This document shows positions 31,158 to 41,852 of a stretch of 64,000 nt of DNA, piece after piece; within the stretch, counting starts at the first letter, position 1, and every line of letters starts with the position of its first letter. A program made the translations under genes and the position numbers. This DNA comes from Sinorhizobium sp. A49 (GTDB lineage Bacteria; Pseudomonadota; Alphaproteobacteria; Rhizobiales; Rhizobiaceae), in the NCBI RefSeq assembly GCF_002002725.1, contig NZ_MUNW01000032.1, forward strand, positions 1 through 64,000, written 5' to 3'. The notes beneath the pieces were generated by a model. That model was not told where the DNA came from, searched no databases, and saw only the letters and a program-made list of their open reading frames with translations.

Positions 31158-31889
31158 TTGATTTTCGATCGGCCACTCGTGCCCGCCACGCTAGTGCAGC
31201 GCTACAAACGCTTTCTGTTCGACGCCACTCTTATGGACGGCACGGCCTTGACGGGTTCTTGCCCCAACACCGGGTCGATGCGCGGGCTGACGACACCGGG
31301 TTCGCGGATCTGGATGTCGGAACATGACAGCCCGACACGAAAGTACCGGCAGATGCTGGAGATCGTCGAGGCCGATGATACGCTCGTCGGCATCAACACC
31401 GGCCTGCCCAACCGCTTGGCCGAAGAAGCCATTCGCCTCGGGTTGATTTCCGATCTCCATAGTTATCCGTCGCTTTCTCGCGAGCAGAAGTACGGGCGCA
31501 ACTCGCGCATCGATATCCTGCTCAGCGATCCGGCCCGCGGCTCCGCTTATGTCGAGGTCAAGAACGTGCATTTCAGTCGGATCCGCGGTGTGGCCGAGTT
31601 TCCCGACAGTCCCACCACGCGCGGCGCAAAACACCTGGAAGAACTGGGCGACATGGTTGAAGCCGGCCATCGGGCGATCATGGTCTATCTCGTGCAACGC
31701 AGCGATTGCGACAACCTGAGGATCTGCCGCGACTATGATCCCGCCTATGCCACAGCATTCGATCGCGCGATGGCGCGCGGTGTCGAGGCTTATGCGGTGA
31801 AATGCCTGATATCGCCGACCGAGATCGCGCCCATTGGTCCTATCGCCGTCGAAGAAGCGAAGGTCGGCACTCTTCGCAACCCAGCCTGA
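31158..31889 (+). CDS. sfsA: SfsA family DNA/RNA nuclease-like protein
   Basis: A TTG 31158 start gives 243 residues. Family motifs: [24 protein letters not shown], the catalytic-type RIDILL and VEVKNVHF (D-x-n-E-x-K nuclease core), and [16 protein letters not shown]. First described as a sugar fermentation stimulator, SfsA has a PD-(D/E)XK-like fold that suggests a nuclease. It is followed by map and radC, the usual order in rhizobia as I recall it. Confidence 0.92.
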   Translation: MIFDRPLVPATLVQRYKRFLFDATLMDGTALTGSCPNTGSMRGLTTPGSRIWMSEHDSPTRKYRQMLEIVEADDTLVGINTGLPNRLAEEAIRLGLISDLHSYPSLSREQKYGRNSRIDILLSDPARGSAYVEVKNVHFSRIRGVAEFPDSPTTRGAKHLEELGDMVEAGHRAIMVYLVQRSDCDNLRICRDYDPAYATAFDRAMARGVEAYAVKCLISPTEIAPIGPIAVEEAKVGTLRNPA

Positions 31890-32121
31890 GCGATCGTACC
31901 GGGCCGATCCTTTGTCGCCAATCGCTCGCCAACCTGCAACATTCTACGGATAGGCGCAGGCATTGTTCCGCGGTAGGCTTGACGACGGGCCAGGCGAAAG
32001 AACGAGACGCCGAAATGCTGAGCTCTGCGCCGTATATCAGTTTCCCTTTAGTGCGTGGCAGTGGACGAAGCCGCCCCTGCTGCATTATGAAATCAGGCAG
32101 GAAACAACTGAAAGTTCTGGA

Positions 32122-32961
32122 ATGGTGACTTACATCGAGGCGGGGTCTTCGCCCTACAAAAACACCGGCGTCATCCGCCTCTACGGACCGGAGGGGTTTG
32201 AAGGCATGCGCAAGGCCTGTCAGGTGACGGCGCGTTGCCTCGACGAGCTGGTGTCGCGCGTGCGGCCGGGTGTGACGACCGAGGAGATCGATCGCTTCGT
32301 CTTCGAATTCGGCATGGACAACGGCGCGCTTCCCGCAACGCTGAACTACCGCGGCTACACCAAATCGTCCTGCACCTCGATCAACCACGTGGTCTGCCAC
32401 GGCATTCCCAACGACAAGCCACTTCGCGACGGCGATATCGTCAACATCGACGTCACCTATGTAATCGATGGCTGGCACGGTGATTCCAGCCGCATGTATC
32501 CGGTCGGTGAGATCAAACGCGCTGCCGAACGACTACTCGATGTGACGCATGAGTGTCTGATGCGCGGCATTGCGGCCGTGCGCCCCGGCACGCGCACCGG
32601 CGCGATCGGCGAAGCGATCCAGACCTATGCGGAAGCCGAACGGTGCTCGGTCGTGCGCGACTTCTGCGGGCACGGCGTCGGCCGGCTTTTCCACGATGCG
32701 CCGAACATCCTGCATTACGGCCGCGCCAACGAAGGGCCGGAACTGCGCGAAGGCATGATCTTCACCATCGAGCCGATGATCAATCTCGGTCGCCCGCATG
32801 TGAAGGTGCTGGCGGATGGCTGGACGGCGGTCACCCGCGACCGCTCTCTCTCGGCACAATACGAACACACAGTCGGCGTCACCGCGGACGGATGTGAGAT
32901 CTTTACCCTCTCGCCCGCCGGCCTCTTCAAGCCTGATATGGCCGCTATGGGCGCCGCATGA
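32122..32961 (+). CDS. map: Type I methionine aminopeptidase
   Basis: ATG 32122 gives 279 residues. It removes N-terminal Met from new proteins. The five metal ligands are visible: Asp in [11 protein letters not shown], Asp in WHGDSSRMY, His in [11 protein letters not shown], Glu in [10 protein letters not shown] and Glu in QYEHTVGV. It has a substrate pocket Cys/His in [10 protein letters not shown]. The stop overlaps the radC start (ATGA). A 230-bp gap before the gene holds no other ORF. Confidence 0.96.
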   Translation: MVTYIEAGSSPYKNTGVIRLYGPEGFEGMRKACQVTARCLDELVSRVRPGVTTEEIDRFVFEFGMDNGALPATLNYRGYTKSSCTSINHVVCHGIPNDKPLRDGDIVNIDVTYVIDGWHGDSSRMYPVGEIKRAAERLLDVTHECLMRGIAAVRPGTRTGAIGEAIQTYAEAERCSVVRDFCGHGVGRLFHDAPNILHYGRANEGPELREGMIFTIEPMINLGRPHVKVLADGWTAVTRDRSLSAQYEHTVGVTADGCEIFTLSPAGLFKPDMAAMGAA

Positions 32962-33749
32962 AGAAAAACGCCCGTTCATCCGCAGGCGACGCGACGCAGC
33001 CGGCGGATGAACGATCGTTTTTTGCAGATCTCCCGCCGCAGGCTCCACCTTCTCCGGAAACGGATACTGTGACCACAGAGGCACATTACCTCGGTCACCG
33101 CGACCGGCTTCGCACCCGCTATCGCGAACATGGTGATGCCGCGCTTGCCGACTATGAAATTCTCGAAATGCTCTTGTTTCGGCTGATCCCGCGCAAGGAC
33201 ACCAAGCCGATCGCCAAGGCACTGCTCACCCGCTTCGGCACGCTTGCCGGCGTGTTCGGCGCACCGCTCGCGTTGTTGCAGGAAATCAAGGGTGTCGGCG
33301 AAGCGGTGGCGCTCGACCTGAAGCTCGTCTCGACGATCGGCCACCGGACGCTGAAGAGCGACCTGCGCAAGAAGCACATTCTTTCGTCCTGGTCGGCCGT
33401 GATCGAGTATTGCCATGCGGCCATGGCCTACGAGACCAAGGAACAGTTCCGCATCCTGTTTCTCGACAAGCGCAACACGCTGATCGCCGACGAGGTTCAG
33501 CAGACCGGCACGATCGACCACACGCCGGTCTATCCGCGCGAGGTCGTCAAGCGTGCGCTCGAACTGTCGGCAACCGCAATTATCCTAGCGCATAACCATC
33601 CCTCGGGCGACCCGACACCGTCGCGGGCGGATATCGACATGACCAAGCTGATCGTCGAGACGGCCAAGCCGCTCGGCATCGCCGTGCATGATCACATCAT
33701 CATCGGCAAGGACGGCCATGTCAGCTTGAAGGGGCTGCGCCTGTTCTAG
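32958..33749 (+). CDS. radC: RadC family JAMM/MPN+ protein
   Basis: In the 263-residue protein, an N-terminal helix-hairpin-helix region ([19 protein letters not shown]) precedes the MPN+ metalloprotease-like domain with the JAMM motif [19 protein letters not shown] (His-x-His-x7-Ser-x2-Asp). RadC is not needed for DNA repair in E. coli despite its name; the true role is uncertain. It is translationally coupled to map. Confidence 0.93.
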   Translation: MKKNARSSAGDATQPADERSFFADLPPQAPPSPETDTVTTEAHYLGHRDRLRTRYREHGDAALADYEILEMLLFRLIPRKDTKPIAKALLTRFGTLAGVFGAPLALLQEIKGVGEAVALDLKLVSTIGHRTLKSDLRKKHILSSWSAVIEYCHAAMAYETKEQFRILFLDKRNTLIADEVQQTGTIDHTPVYPREVVKRALELSATAIILAHNHPSGDPTPSRADIDMTKLIVETAKPLGIAVHDHIIIGKDGHVSLKGLRLF

Positions 33750-33764
33750 CCGCGCAACCGGCCT

Positions 33765-34808
33765 TCAAAGCCACCTGGCGCGGCGGAAGAAGCGAAAGAG
33801 CGTCAGGCAGAGCCCTATGATCACCGCCAGAACGACGAAGTAGCCATAGCGGAATTTCAGTTCGGGCATATCGTCGAAATTCATCCCGTAGATCCCCGCA
33901 ATTGCCGTCGGCACCGCCAGAATGGCCGCCCAGGAAGCCAGCTTGCGCGAAATCTCCGTCTGCTCCGATTGCCCCATCATCAGGCTCGCTTCGAAGGTAA
34001 AGGCCAGAACTTCGCGCAGCGCATCGATATCTTCCTGCACGCGGCGGACATGGTCGGTCACATCGCGAAACAGCGGCTGCAATGCCGCCTCCATACCGGG
34101 CAAATCGATATGTTCATGCCGCCGGCACACGTCGACCAGCGGCACGGCCGCATTTCGAAGCCGGAGCAGGTTACGCCGGAGCAGGTAGAGCCGTTCGATA
34201 TCCTCCTTCTCCAGGCGTTGGCGAAGCAGGCGATCCTCGAGCCGTTCAACCTCTTCGTGAATGGCCTCGATCACCGGCATGTAGTTGTCTACGATGAAAT
34301 CGAGGATCGAATAGAGAATGTAATTCTCGCCATGGGCAAGGGCCGCCGGCGAAGCCTCGCACCGCTGCCGAACGGCCATGTAGGAGGTCGAGGCGCCGTG
34401 GCGAACCGACACGACATAGCCGCGCCCGACAAACAGATGGGTTTCTCCGAAAGCGATTTCGTCTCCGACCATGTGGGCGGTCCGGGCGACGACAAAGATC
34501 GAATCGCCGTAAATCTCCAGTTTCGGCCGTTGATGCGCCTTGCAGGCGTCCTCGATCGCGAGATCGTGCAGATCGAACTCGCGCTGCACCTGCCGAAGCA
34601 GCTGAGCGTCCGGTTCGTGGAGGCCGATCCAGACCACGGCGCCGGCGCGGCTTCGCCATTTGCCGGCGTCTTCCACATGGATATCCTGGATGCGCACACC
34701 GTTTTCGTAGACCGCGGCAGCGATCACGCCCTGCCGTTCTTCCGCATGCGACGCTTCAGTCATCTGCGAACTATTCGATCTTGCTTCATTCGCCAGGTCC
34801 AGCGCCAT
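33765..34808 (-). CDS. corA: CorA family magnesium/divalent cation transporter
   Basis: In the 347-residue protein a long cytoplasmic domain (VVWIGLHEPDAQLLRQVQRE) precedes two C-terminal membrane helices. The GMN selectivity loop is seen in IYGMNFDDMPELKF between them, with a basic end (FRFFRRARWL). Pentameric CorA imports Mg2+, Co2+ or Ni2+. It is convergent with radC, 15 bp apart, with no visible terminator between. ATG 34808 begins MALDLANEARSNSSQ. Confidence 0.93.
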   Translation of the reverse strand: MALDLANEARSNSSQMTEASHAEERQGVIAAAVYENGVRIQDIHVEDAGKWRSRAGAVVWIGLHEPDAQLLRQVQREFDLHDLAIEDACKAHQRPKLEIYGDSIFVVARTAHMVGDEIAFGETHLFVGRGYVVSVRHGASTSYMAVRQRCEASPAALAHGENYILYSILDFIVDNYMPVIEAIHEEVERLEDRLLRQRLEKEDIERLYLLRRNLLRLRNAAVPLVDVCRRHEHIDLPGMEAALQPLFRDVTDHVRRVQEDIDALREVLAFTFEASLMMGQSEQTEISRKLASWAAILAVPTAIAGIYGMNFDDMPELKFRYGYFVVLAVIIGLCLTLFRFFRRARWL

Positions 34809-35009
34809 AGAAGACCTCCCACACCCGCAAGAGTTTCATCGAACGGTATGCCATTGGGCCGACAAGCATACGCGTCTTTCCTCACATTCGCACGCAACAG
34901 GTTTCGAACGCGAAAACACTTCATCAAACTGTGCGATTGACGATATAGACGCATGCGGGCGAGACTTTTCGCAGCGCACAACGATTCTTCCTTTTTTGAC
35001 GGAACTCCC

Positions 35010-36416
35010 ATGAACCAGTTCGATCTCATCGTCGTCGGAAGCGGACCCGCCGGCCGCCGCGGCGCTATCCAGGCCGCCAAGCTCGGCAAGAAGGTTCTCG
35101 TCATCGAACAGGGCAAACGCGTCGGTGGCGTTTCGGTGCACACGGGCACGATCCCTTCGAAGACGTTGCGCGAAACGGCTCTCAATCTGTCGGGTTGGCG
35201 CGAGCGTGGCTTTTACGGCCGGTCCTACCGTGTCAAGGAGGAGATCAGCGCCGACGACCTGCGCCAGCGGCTGATCATCACCCTCAATCACGAAGTCGAA
35301 GTTCTCGAGCATCAGTTTGCCCGCAACCGGGTGCAGCAGATGCGCGGCAAGGCGAGCTTCGTCGATCCGACGACGCTCGAAGTCGTCAAGGATGACGGCG
35401 AGACCTCGCTCGTTTCAGGTACCAGCATCATGCTGGCCGTCGGCACAAAACCCTTCCGCCCTGATTACATGCCGTTCGACGGCAAGACCGTCCTCGACAG
35501 CGACGAACTGCTCGACATTTCGGAGCTGCCACGCTCGCTCGTGGTCATCGGCGCCGGCGTCGTCGGCATCGAATATGCGACGATCTTCAGCGCACTCGAC
35601 ACGCAGGTGACAGTGATCGACCCGAAAACGACGATGCTCGACTTCATCGACAAGGAAATCGTCGAGGATTTCATCTACCAGTTGCGCGACCGCAACATGA
35701 AACTGCATCTCGGGCAGAAGGCTGACAAGGTCGAGCGCCTAGATAATGGCAAGGTGTTGCTGACGCTCGACAACGGCCGCAGGATCACGAGTGACATGGT
35801 GCTCTTTGCCGCCGGCCGCATGGGCGCTACCGACACGCTCAACCTTCCCGCCGCCGGGCTTGAAGCGGACAGCCGCGGGCGGCTGAAGGTCAACCCCGAA
35901 ACCTTCCAGACCTCCGTGCCGAACATCTATGCCGCCGGCGACGTGGTCGGTTTTCCGAGCCTTGCTTCGACATCGATGGAACAGGGCCGCATCGCGGCTC
36001 GTGTCGCCGTCGGCGCGATCGCCATGGAACCACAAAAGTATTTCCCCTACGGCATCTACGCCGTGCCGGAAATCTCGACCTGCGGCCTTTCGGAAGAAGA
36101 GGTCAAGGATCGCGGCATTCCCTATGAATGCGGTATGGCGCGCTTCCGCGAGACATCGCGCGGCCACATCATGGGCCTCGATTCCGGGCTGTTGAAGATG
36201 ATCTTCTCGCTGAAGACGCGGCGCCTGCTCGGCGTCCACATCATCGGCGAAGGCGCGACCGAACTGGTTCACATCGGCCAGGCCGTGCTCAATCTCAAGG
36301 GAACGGTCGAATACTTCGTCGAGAACACCTTCAACTATCCGACGCTTGCCGAAGCCTACAAGATCGCCGGCCTCGACGCCTGGAACCGCATGGGCGAAAT
36401 CAAGCCGACGGCGTGA
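35010..36416 (+). CDS. sthA: Soluble (Si-specific) NAD(P)+ transhydrogenase
   Basis: ATG 35010 (MNQFDLIVVGSGPAGRRGAI) gives 468 residues. It is a flavoprotein that moves hydride between NADPH and NAD+. The FAD motif GSGPAG and NAD(P) motif IGAGVVGIEYATI are present. The disulfide of the related lipoamide dehydrogenases is absent: the region reads GGVSVHTGTIPSKTLRE with no Cys pair, as expected for SthA. The C-terminal dimer domain includes HIIGEGATELVHIGQ. Confidence 0.95.
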   Translation: MNQFDLIVVGSGPAGRRGAIQAAKLGKKVLVIEQGKRVGGVSVHTGTIPSKTLRETALNLSGWRERGFYGRSYRVKEEISADDLRQRLIITLNHEVEVLEHQFARNRVQQMRGKASFVDPTTLEVVKDDGETSLVSGTSIMLAVGTKPFRPDYMPFDGKTVLDSDELLDISELPRSLVVIGAGVVGIEYATIFSALDTQVTVIDPKTTMLDFIDKEIVEDFIYQLRDRNMKLHLGQKADKVERLDNGKVLLTLDNGRRITSDMVLFAAGRMGATDTLNLPAAGLEADSRGRLKVNPETFQTSVPNIYAAGDVVGFPSLASTSMEQGRIAARVAVGAIAMEPQKYFPYGIYAVPEISTCGLSEEEVKDRGIPYECGMARFRETSRGHIMGLDSGLLKMIFSLKTRRLLGVHIIGEGATELVHIGQAVLNLKGTVEYFVENTFNYPTLAEAYKIAGLDAWNRMGEIKPTA

Positions 36417-36604
36417 AATTTTGCGAGGCTGGCCATGCCGGCCTCCAACACTGCCCCGCGAATCAGATAGCTTCGCGGTCCTGACCTTCTCAGGGCCGCA
36501 CGCTTGGCCGCATCATCAAGCCATCGGCCCCGATCCTCGTTTTCATGCCTGCCGCAGAGAGCACCGTGCATCTCACGGCAGCTTATTCCGGCGAGTGTTT
36601 GACC

Positions 36605-37414
36605 ATGGCAATGCGTATCCTCTCCCTGAATGTCTGGGGCGGCAAGCTCCATGCGCCGCTGATCCCTTACCTCGTCGAGGCAGATGCTGACGTTCTGTGC
36701 CTCCAGGAGGTTGTGCGTTCACCCGAGACGACCTCCGACTGGTTGCTTTATCGGGACGGCGATGTCGAGCTGCCGCAGCGCGCGAACCTGTTCGATGAGA
36801 TAAACAGCGCCCTACCTGATCATGATGGCTATTTCTGCCCGACGTCGAGAGGAGAACTTCACGATGGCAACCGCATGGTTCATGCCGAGTTCGGATTGGC
36901 GACATTCGTGCGCAAATCCCTACCCGTCATCGGCCAGGCGCTGGATTTCGTCCATGGCCAATTCTCGCCGGACGGATGGGGCGAACATCCGCGCCCGCGA
37001 AATGCCCATTGCCTCCGGCTTTTCGATTATGACGGCGGCTTCGCGATAACCATCGCACAGATGCATGGCCTGCGAACCGCAGATGGCAAGGGCGACACCC
37101 CGGAACGGCAGGCGCAGGCGGGTGCACTGGAGCGACTCGTCCGCCGCGTTTGGCCCGGAGACGAAAGATTGATCGTCTGCGGCGATTTCAATGTCCTGCC
37201 GGATAGCGCCACCTTTGGCACACTCGGCAAACTTGGCCTATTCGATCTCGTCACCGGCCGCGGCCATACCGATACGCGCACGTCGTACTACGGCAAATCA
37301 GGACGTTTCGCCGATTACATGCTGGCGACACCGGATGTCGAGGTGGTTGGTTTCGACGTCGTCGAACAGCCTGAAGTCTCGGATCACCGCGCTCTGCTGC
37401 TGGATCTACGGTAG
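36605..37414 (+). CDS. Endonuclease/exonuclease/phosphatase family protein
   Basis: ATG 36605 (MAMRILSLNVWGGKLHAPLI) gives 269 residues; ATG 36611 is also possible, and no strong ribosome-binding site separates them. EEP motifs: Asn in LSLNVWG, Glu in CLQEVV, GDFNVLPDS and the terminal SDHRALLLDL. The family covers AP endonucleases, phosphodiesterases and inositol phosphatases, so the substrate is open. There is no signal peptide. Confidence 0.85.
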   Translation: MAMRILSLNVWGGKLHAPLIPYLVEADADVLCLQEVVRSPETTSDWLLYRDGDVELPQRANLFDEINSALPDHDGYFCPTSRGELHDGNRMVHAEFGLATFVRKSLPVIGQALDFVHGQFSPDGWGEHPRPRNAHCLRLFDYDGGFAITIAQMHGLRTADGKGDTPERQAQAGALERLVRRVWPGDERLIVCGDFNVLPDSATFGTLGKLGLFDLVTGRGHTDTRTSYYGKSGRFADYMLATPDVEVVGFDVVEQPEVSDHRALLLDLR

Positions 37415-37457
37415 AGAAGATCGCTTCTGCGCCGGACACTCAAACTTCTGCACAACG

Positions 37458-37487
37458 AAAAAGGCCCCGCCGTAAAACGGCAGGGCC
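37458..37487 (-). terminator. Rho-independent terminator of tig
   Basis: On the minus strand a GC-rich stem (GGCCCTGCCG paired with ACGGCGGGGCC, loop near TTTT) at 37463-37487 is followed by TTTTT at 37458-37462. It lies 28 bp past the trigger factor stop. Confidence 0.8.
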
Positions 37488-37514
37488 TCGATTTTCAGGC
37501 AATCGAAGAAACGA

Positions 37515-38999
37515 TTACTCGGCGCTGTCGTCAGCGGCCTTCTTCTTGGCCGGAGCCTTCTTCTTCGGAGCTGCGGCTTCTTCGCCTTCAGCGGCGTCAG
37601 CCTTGGCAGCGGCCTTCTTCTTAGCCGGAGCCTTCTTGTCAGCCTTGCCTTCGGTTTCTTCGTCGTCAGCCGTCAGCTCTTCCTTGGAAACCGTCTTGTC
37701 GGTTACCGAGATCTCGGAGAGCAGGTGATCGACGACCTTTTCTTCGAACAGCGGAGCGCGCAGCGAAGCAGCGGCGCCGGGGGTGTTCTTGAAGTAGTCG
37801 AGGATCTGCTTTTCCTGGCCCGGGAACTGGCGCAGCTGTTCGAACAGCGAACGCTGCAGTTCGTCGTCGCTGACCTGAACGCCGGCCTTTTCGCCGATTT
37901 CCGAGAGAACGAGGCCGAGGCGAACGCGACGCTCAGCGAGCTTGCGGTATTCGGCGCGGGCTTCTTCTTCAGTGGTTTCTTCGTCAGCGAAGGTCTTGCC
38001 GGCCTGCTGCAGGTCGGTGTTGATCTGGCGCCAGATGTTTTCGAATTCGGCTTCGACGAGGCGCTCCGGCGTGTCGAACTGGTAGAGTTCGTCCAGCTGG
38101 TCGAGGATCTGACGCTTCACCTTCTGGCGGGTCAGCGAGCCGTACTGGCTCTCGATCTGGCCGCGAACGATTTCCTTCAGCTTGTCAGCCGATTCGAGAC
38201 CAAGCTTGGTGGCCAGTTCGTCGTTGATTTCGATGTCCTGGGCCGAAGCGACGTCCTTGACGGTGATGTCAAAGGTGGCTTCCTTGCCAGCGAGGTTCGC
38301 TGCCGGGTAATCGGCCGGGAACGTCACGGTGATGGTCTTTTCGTCGCCAGCCTTGACGCCGACGAGCTGCTCTTCGAAGCCCGGGATGAAGCGGTTGGAG
38401 CCGAGAACGAGCTCAGCGTCTTCGTCCTTGCCGCCGTCGAAGGCTTCGCCGTCAACCTTGCCGAGGTAGTCGATGGTGACGCGGTCGCCGTTGGCGGCCT
38501 TGCCCTTCTTCGTCTCGTAGGTGCGGGCGCTTTCAGCGATACGCAGGATCTGCTCGTTGACTTCGTCTTCGGCGATCTCGACGACTTCGCGCGTCACCTT
38601 GATGCCGCTGACGTCCTTGAGTTCGATCGCCGGAATGATCTCGTAAGCGACGGTGAACTCGAGGTCAGCCTCGGCGTTCAGGATCTTGTCGGCTTCGGAC
38701 TCGTCCTCGGTCATCGCGATTTCCGGCTGGGTCGCCGACTTCTCGCCACGGCCCGAAAGGATCTCGGTTGGCTTTTCGCGGACGATCTCGTTGACGAGAT
38801 CAGCCATGATCGACTTGCCGTAGACCTTCTTCAGATGCGCGAACGGCACCTTGCCCGGACGGAAGCCGTTGATCTTCACACGGTCCTTCACTTCGGCCAG
38901 GCGCTCGTTCATCCGAGCTTCCATGTCCTTGGCCGGGATAACGACCTTGAGTTCGCGCTTCAGCCCTTGAGCGAGCGTTTCGATAACCTGCATGTTCAA
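37515..38999 (-). CDS. tig: Trigger factor
   Basis: This 494-residue ribosome-bound chaperone has an N-terminal ribosome-binding domain with the signature [17 protein letters not shown], an FKBP-like prolyl isomerase domain ([28 protein letters not shown]), and a C-terminal arm ([19 protein letters not shown]). The final 45 residues are a Lys/Ala-rich tail ([18 protein letters not shown]) typical of Rhizobiales homologues and absent from E. coli. Confidence 0.97.
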   Translation of the reverse strand: MNMQVIETLAQGLKRELKVVIPAKDMEARMNERLAEVKDRVKINGFRPGKVPFAHLKKVYGKSIMADLVNEIVREKPTEILSGRGEKSATQPEIAMTEDESEADKILNAEADLEFTVAYEIIPAIELKDVSGIKVTREVVEIAEDEVNEQILRIAESARTYETKKGKAANGDRVTIDYLGKVDGEAFDGGKDEDAELVLGSNRFIPGFEEQLVGVKAGDEKTITVTFPADYPAANLAGKEATFDITVKDVASAQDIEINDELATKLGLESADKLKEIVRGQIESQYGSLTRQKVKRQILDQLDELYQFDTPERLVEAEFENIWRQINTDLQQAGKTFADEETTEEEARAEYRKLAERRVRLGLVLSEIGEKAGVQVSDDELQRSLFEQLRQFPGQEKQILDYFKNTPGAAASLRAPLFEEKVVDHLLSEISVTDKTVSKEELTADDEETEGKADKKAPAKKKAAAKADAAEGEEAAAPKKKAPAKKKAADDSAE

Positions 39000-39171
39000 A
39001 CCTTCATTTCACGTTGACTGTGCTCTTCCCCTTGAAAGGTCTGGCGAGCACGTGAGCCGATCCATTTGCCGGGAGTGGCTTTACGCAGTTCCGTAACCGT
39101 TTTGCAAGCAAAATGGCACTCCAGCCCCCTTCATCTACGCAGAATCCGGTCTTTTGGTGCGATCATTGTCC

Positions 39172-39256
<85 letters not shown>

Positions 39257-39442
39257 GTTCAGACAATCGCACCGACTGAGCGTATTCCCGCAAGACCAAC
39301 CAACGGAAACACCGCGGATACAAAGGGCATGCTGAGGTTCAGGGCTTTCCCGAGCGCGGCGTCTCTATATCACTCGTTTTCGCGGGATCAAAGGGAAAAT
39401 ACAGTTACCCACGACAGATCGATTTGATCCCGCACCGAGCGG

Positions 39443-40036
39443 TCAATAGAGGGGCTCCTCGTAAACAGGCGTGCCCTCGACGGCGATCTGCCTGATCTGC
39501 GCCTTCCCGGCATCATTGATGCGAACGTTCACCGAAAGCGCCTCGGCATTGCGCGCTTGTTCCAGCACCCGGCCTTCGCCTTCCGGCACATAGAATCGCT
39601 CGATGCCGTAGGCGACATTGATTGATGACGGGGTTTCACTCGACGAAGGATAATAGGCGAAGGGCTGGGATTGAACCACGACGCTCTCGTCCGTTGGCGC
39701 GAGCGGTTTGAAGGATGCTTCGGATGCGCCCCAGAAGCCGTCAGGCTGCTTGCCAAGACGCACAAAGACCGTCGCCTCTTCCGGCGCCGCCGGAAATCCG
39801 CCCTTGAAAAGCTCCGGCGGAAGCCATGAAATGTCATAGCTCAAGATGACATAGTCGCCGCGCAGCAGATCCCTCGGGTCGACAGGCACCGTCTTCAGCA
39901 GCACTTCCTTGCCGTTGCGCAGGATCGATGCCCGGCTTTCGACCATGTAGCCCAGCGCTGCTGTCTGCAGCACGGCCGCAATCAGCGCGGCGACGAGCGG
40001 CGGCAGCCAGCGGCGCTTTGACGCGATATCACTCAT
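39443..40036 (-). CDS. GDYXXLXY-motif membrane protein
   Basis: The 197-residue protein has one N-terminal membrane helix (LVAALIAAVLQTAALGYMV). The family name motif is present as GDYVILSYDISWLP near residue 60. A beta-rich periplasmic domain follows. It overlaps the DUF2157 gene by 4 bp; the two families are normally paired. The exact role is unknown. Confidence 0.88.
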   Translation of the reverse strand: MSDIASKRRWLPPLVAALIAAVLQTAALGYMVESRASILRNGKEVLLKTVPVDPRDLLRGDYVILSYDISWLPPELFKGGFPAAPEEATVFVRLGKQPDGFWGASEASFKPLAPTDESVVVQSQPFAYYPSSSETPSSINVAYGIERFYVPEGEGRVLEQARNAEALSVNVRINDAGKAQIRQIAVEGTPVYEEPLY

Positions 40037-41142
40037 AGCGAAACCTCCTCGCGCCGCGTCCGCATCAGCCGGCCCTCAATCCTTATCACCAGCCAGGCGA
40101 TTGCGGCCACAAGCAGGCCGGAAATCAGGAAGAAGCCGGAGGTTCCGAGCATCGAGCCGAGTGTCTCGAAAGCGAGATAGAGAAGCTCACCGGCAAAGGC
40201 GGCATAGCCGAGATATCGAACCGCTCCGTTCTGCGCGCCGGCAAGGGCTATCCCGAGCAAAGCGACGGTCAGCACGGCCGCGCCGGCGGCAACTTCCGTA
40301 AACAGCCCGACCGCTTCAAACTGCAACACCGCGAAACCGATGAGTGCGAGGGCAAAGGAATAGAATGCCGGCGCGGAACCAGCCTCGAGCGCCATGGGGC
40401 GAAGCGGCGAGCCGGGCATGGCAGCGGCGAGGAAAGCTATGATGCCGCCGCCTGCCAATGCGCCGGCAAACGCCAGGGACGAGTTTTCGACATAGAGCCA
40501 GATCAGCCACCCCATCACCAGGAGGTAAGCCAGGTGGCGGGCGCGACCTGCATCCGTTACGCGCACCAGAATGACCACAACGGCAGCGAGCGCCGGGACG
40601 ATCCAGGTCTGCCATTCGACGATTTCACCAAGTCCGTTTTCCGACAGCACCGTCAGGAAATAGGCCCAGGCAAGCCCGCCGCACACGGTCGTGACGGCGA
40701 CCGATCGGAAGGCGAGCGCCGTCACGCAGGCCCCGGCAAACCAGAGCAGGATCGCATCGGCCGCATCGCCGGAGAGATGATACATCTGCCCGACAAGCGC
40801 GATGCCTGCGCCAAACGACATCGCCGCAAGCACCAGAGTCGCCGCAGCGAGACCGCCATGACCCCGCAGGGAAAATACTGCACCAACAAAATGAAAGCCC
40901 CAGATCAAGGCGACGATACCGATCAGGCGGGCAAGACGTGGCAACGCCTCCCAGTTGGCCGCGACAAGCAGCAGGATCGAAGCCGAGAGCAAGAGGGCGG
41001 CAAGCACCAGCAGAACGCGTCCGGCCCGAAAGGTGGATTCGCGACCATCATACTCCGCCAACATCTGTCGCGCCGACGCCTCTGGCAGAAGCCCCATACC
41101 GACCCAATGCTTGAAGTCCTTTTCCAGACGACCGCGATACAT
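40033..41142 (-). CDS. DUF2157 multi-pass membrane protein
   Basis: The start is ATG 41142 (MYRGRLEKDFKHWVGMGLLP), giving 369 residues. A cytoplasmic N-terminal SHOCT-like region (LPEASARQMLAEYDG) is followed by about ten to twelve hydrophobic helices. The DUF2157 hallmark LLLVAANWEALPRLARL is at about residue 57. It is paired with the GDYXXLXY gene. The upstream in-frame extension runs toward the sRNA locus and is not used. Confidence 0.85.
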   Translation of the reverse strand: MYRGRLEKDFKHWVGMGLLPEASARQMLAEYDGRESTFRAGRVLLVLAALLLSASILLLVAANWEALPRLARLIGIVALIWGFHFVGAVFSLRGHGGLAAATLVLAAMSFGAGIALVGQMYHLSGDAADAILLWFAGACVTALAFRSVAVTTVCGGLAWAYFLTVLSENGLGEIVEWQTWIVPALAAVVVILVRVTDAGRARHLAYLLVMGWLIWLYVENSSLAFAGALAGGGIIAFLAAAMPGSPLRPMALEAGSAPAFYSFALALIGFAVLQFEAVGLFTEVAAGAAVLTVALLGIALAGAQNGAVRYLGYAAFAGELLYLAFETLGSMLGTSGFFLISGLLVAAIAWLVIRIEGRLMRTRREEVSL

Positions 41143-41335
41143 GCTGCCCCACTTCCTTCGACCGCCTGCCCCTTTGAAGGCAAGAAACCATCGCGCCCAA
41201 CTAATCACGCAATGGCAGAAAAACACAACCGTTCGAGCGTTAGAACCGAACGTCGGTTTCGCGACGGTGTCCGGCTTGCGCGATGCGCATATCTTCCATG
41301 CGGATATTGCACTGCACAAATCGATTTAGAGGTTC

Positions 41336-41353
41336 TATATTCAAATCATCAGA
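41336..41353 (+). promoter_or_regulatory. Candidate promoter box shared by sRNA copy A and the DUF1127 gene
   Basis: TATATTC (41336-41342) followed by TCATCAGA (41346-41353) recurs before the DUF1127 gene as TATATTC (42009-42015) and TCATCAGA (42020-42027). TGCACA lies 17 bp before the TATATT here. The sigma factor is unknown. Rhodobacter Cuckoo RNAs are RpoH-controlled, but I cannot match an RpoH box. Confidence 0.4.
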
Positions 41354-41442
41354 GGCGAACGAAGGCAGACAGCCACACGGACGCCAGCGGCGATGGTCAG
41401 CCGCCCCGGATCAGCCGGGAAAGACCCGGACGAAAGTTCGAT

Positions 41443-41575
41443 GGAATTCGGAGCGGCGCACTCCTCCTCCCAGCGCCCCTCCGATACGGTTGGCAACACT
41501 CCTCCTCCCAGTTGCCAATCACCTTCAATGACGCTCGCTGGACCTCCTCCCCCAGCGGGCGTTATTCGTTTCAGC
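41443..41575 (+). ncRNA. alpha-r14/Cuckoo-type sRNA, copy A
   Basis: Three hairpins each expose C(C/U)CCUCCC. Hairpin 1 at 41450-41482 has a GGCGC/GCGCC core plus outer GGAG/CTCC. Hairpin 2 at 41489-41519 has TTGGCAAC/GTTGCCAA. Hairpin 3 at 41527-41566 has a 15-bp stem with two G-U pairs and loop ACCTCCTCCC, then a T-containing tail. This is the three-hairpin form known for alpha-r14 sRNAs of Sinorhizobium. The loops mimic the 16S rRNA 3' end and can pair with Shine-Dalgarno sequences. The strand is set by these families. Confidence 0.85.
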
Positions 41576-41684
41576 CTCCCCTCTCATCAATCGCGATCGA
41601 TCGAAGTATCTGCACAATGTTTGCGCATGTTTTCGCTGACTCTGCAGCTAGTCATGCATATAGCGCATAGGTGCCATGACGCAT

Positions 41685-41714
41685 TTGATCTACACAAATT
41701 CAGCAGACTAAACT
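41685..41714 (+). promoter_or_regulatory. Promoter of sRNA copy B
   Basis: TTGATC (41685-41690), an 18-bp spacer and TAAACT (41709-41714). Transcription would begin near 41721, just before the first hairpin. Confidence 0.6.
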
Positions 41715-41720
41715 ATCTTC

Positions 41721-41852
41721 AGCTCATCGATCGGGGCGGCGCACTCCTCCTCCCAGCGCCCCTCGATTTGGATCGGCAGCACTCCTCCTCCCAGTTGCCG
41801 ATCAGAATAAAACGACGCTCGCTGGATCTCCTCCCCCAGCGGGCGTTGTTTG
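41721..41852 (+). ncRNA. alpha-r14/Cuckoo-type sRNA, copy B
   Basis: Tandem duplicate of copy A. Hairpin 1 (about 41727-41767) contains GGCGC/GCGCC and ATCGA/TCGAT ends. Hairpin 2 (41771-41803) has a 10-bp GATCGGCAGC/GTTGCCGATC stem. Hairpin 3 (41810-41851) has a 16-bp stem with two G-U pairs and loop ATCTCCTCCC. Stems differ from copy A by compensatory changes while the loops stay the same, evidence of selection on RNA structure and on the anti-SD loops. Confidence 0.88.
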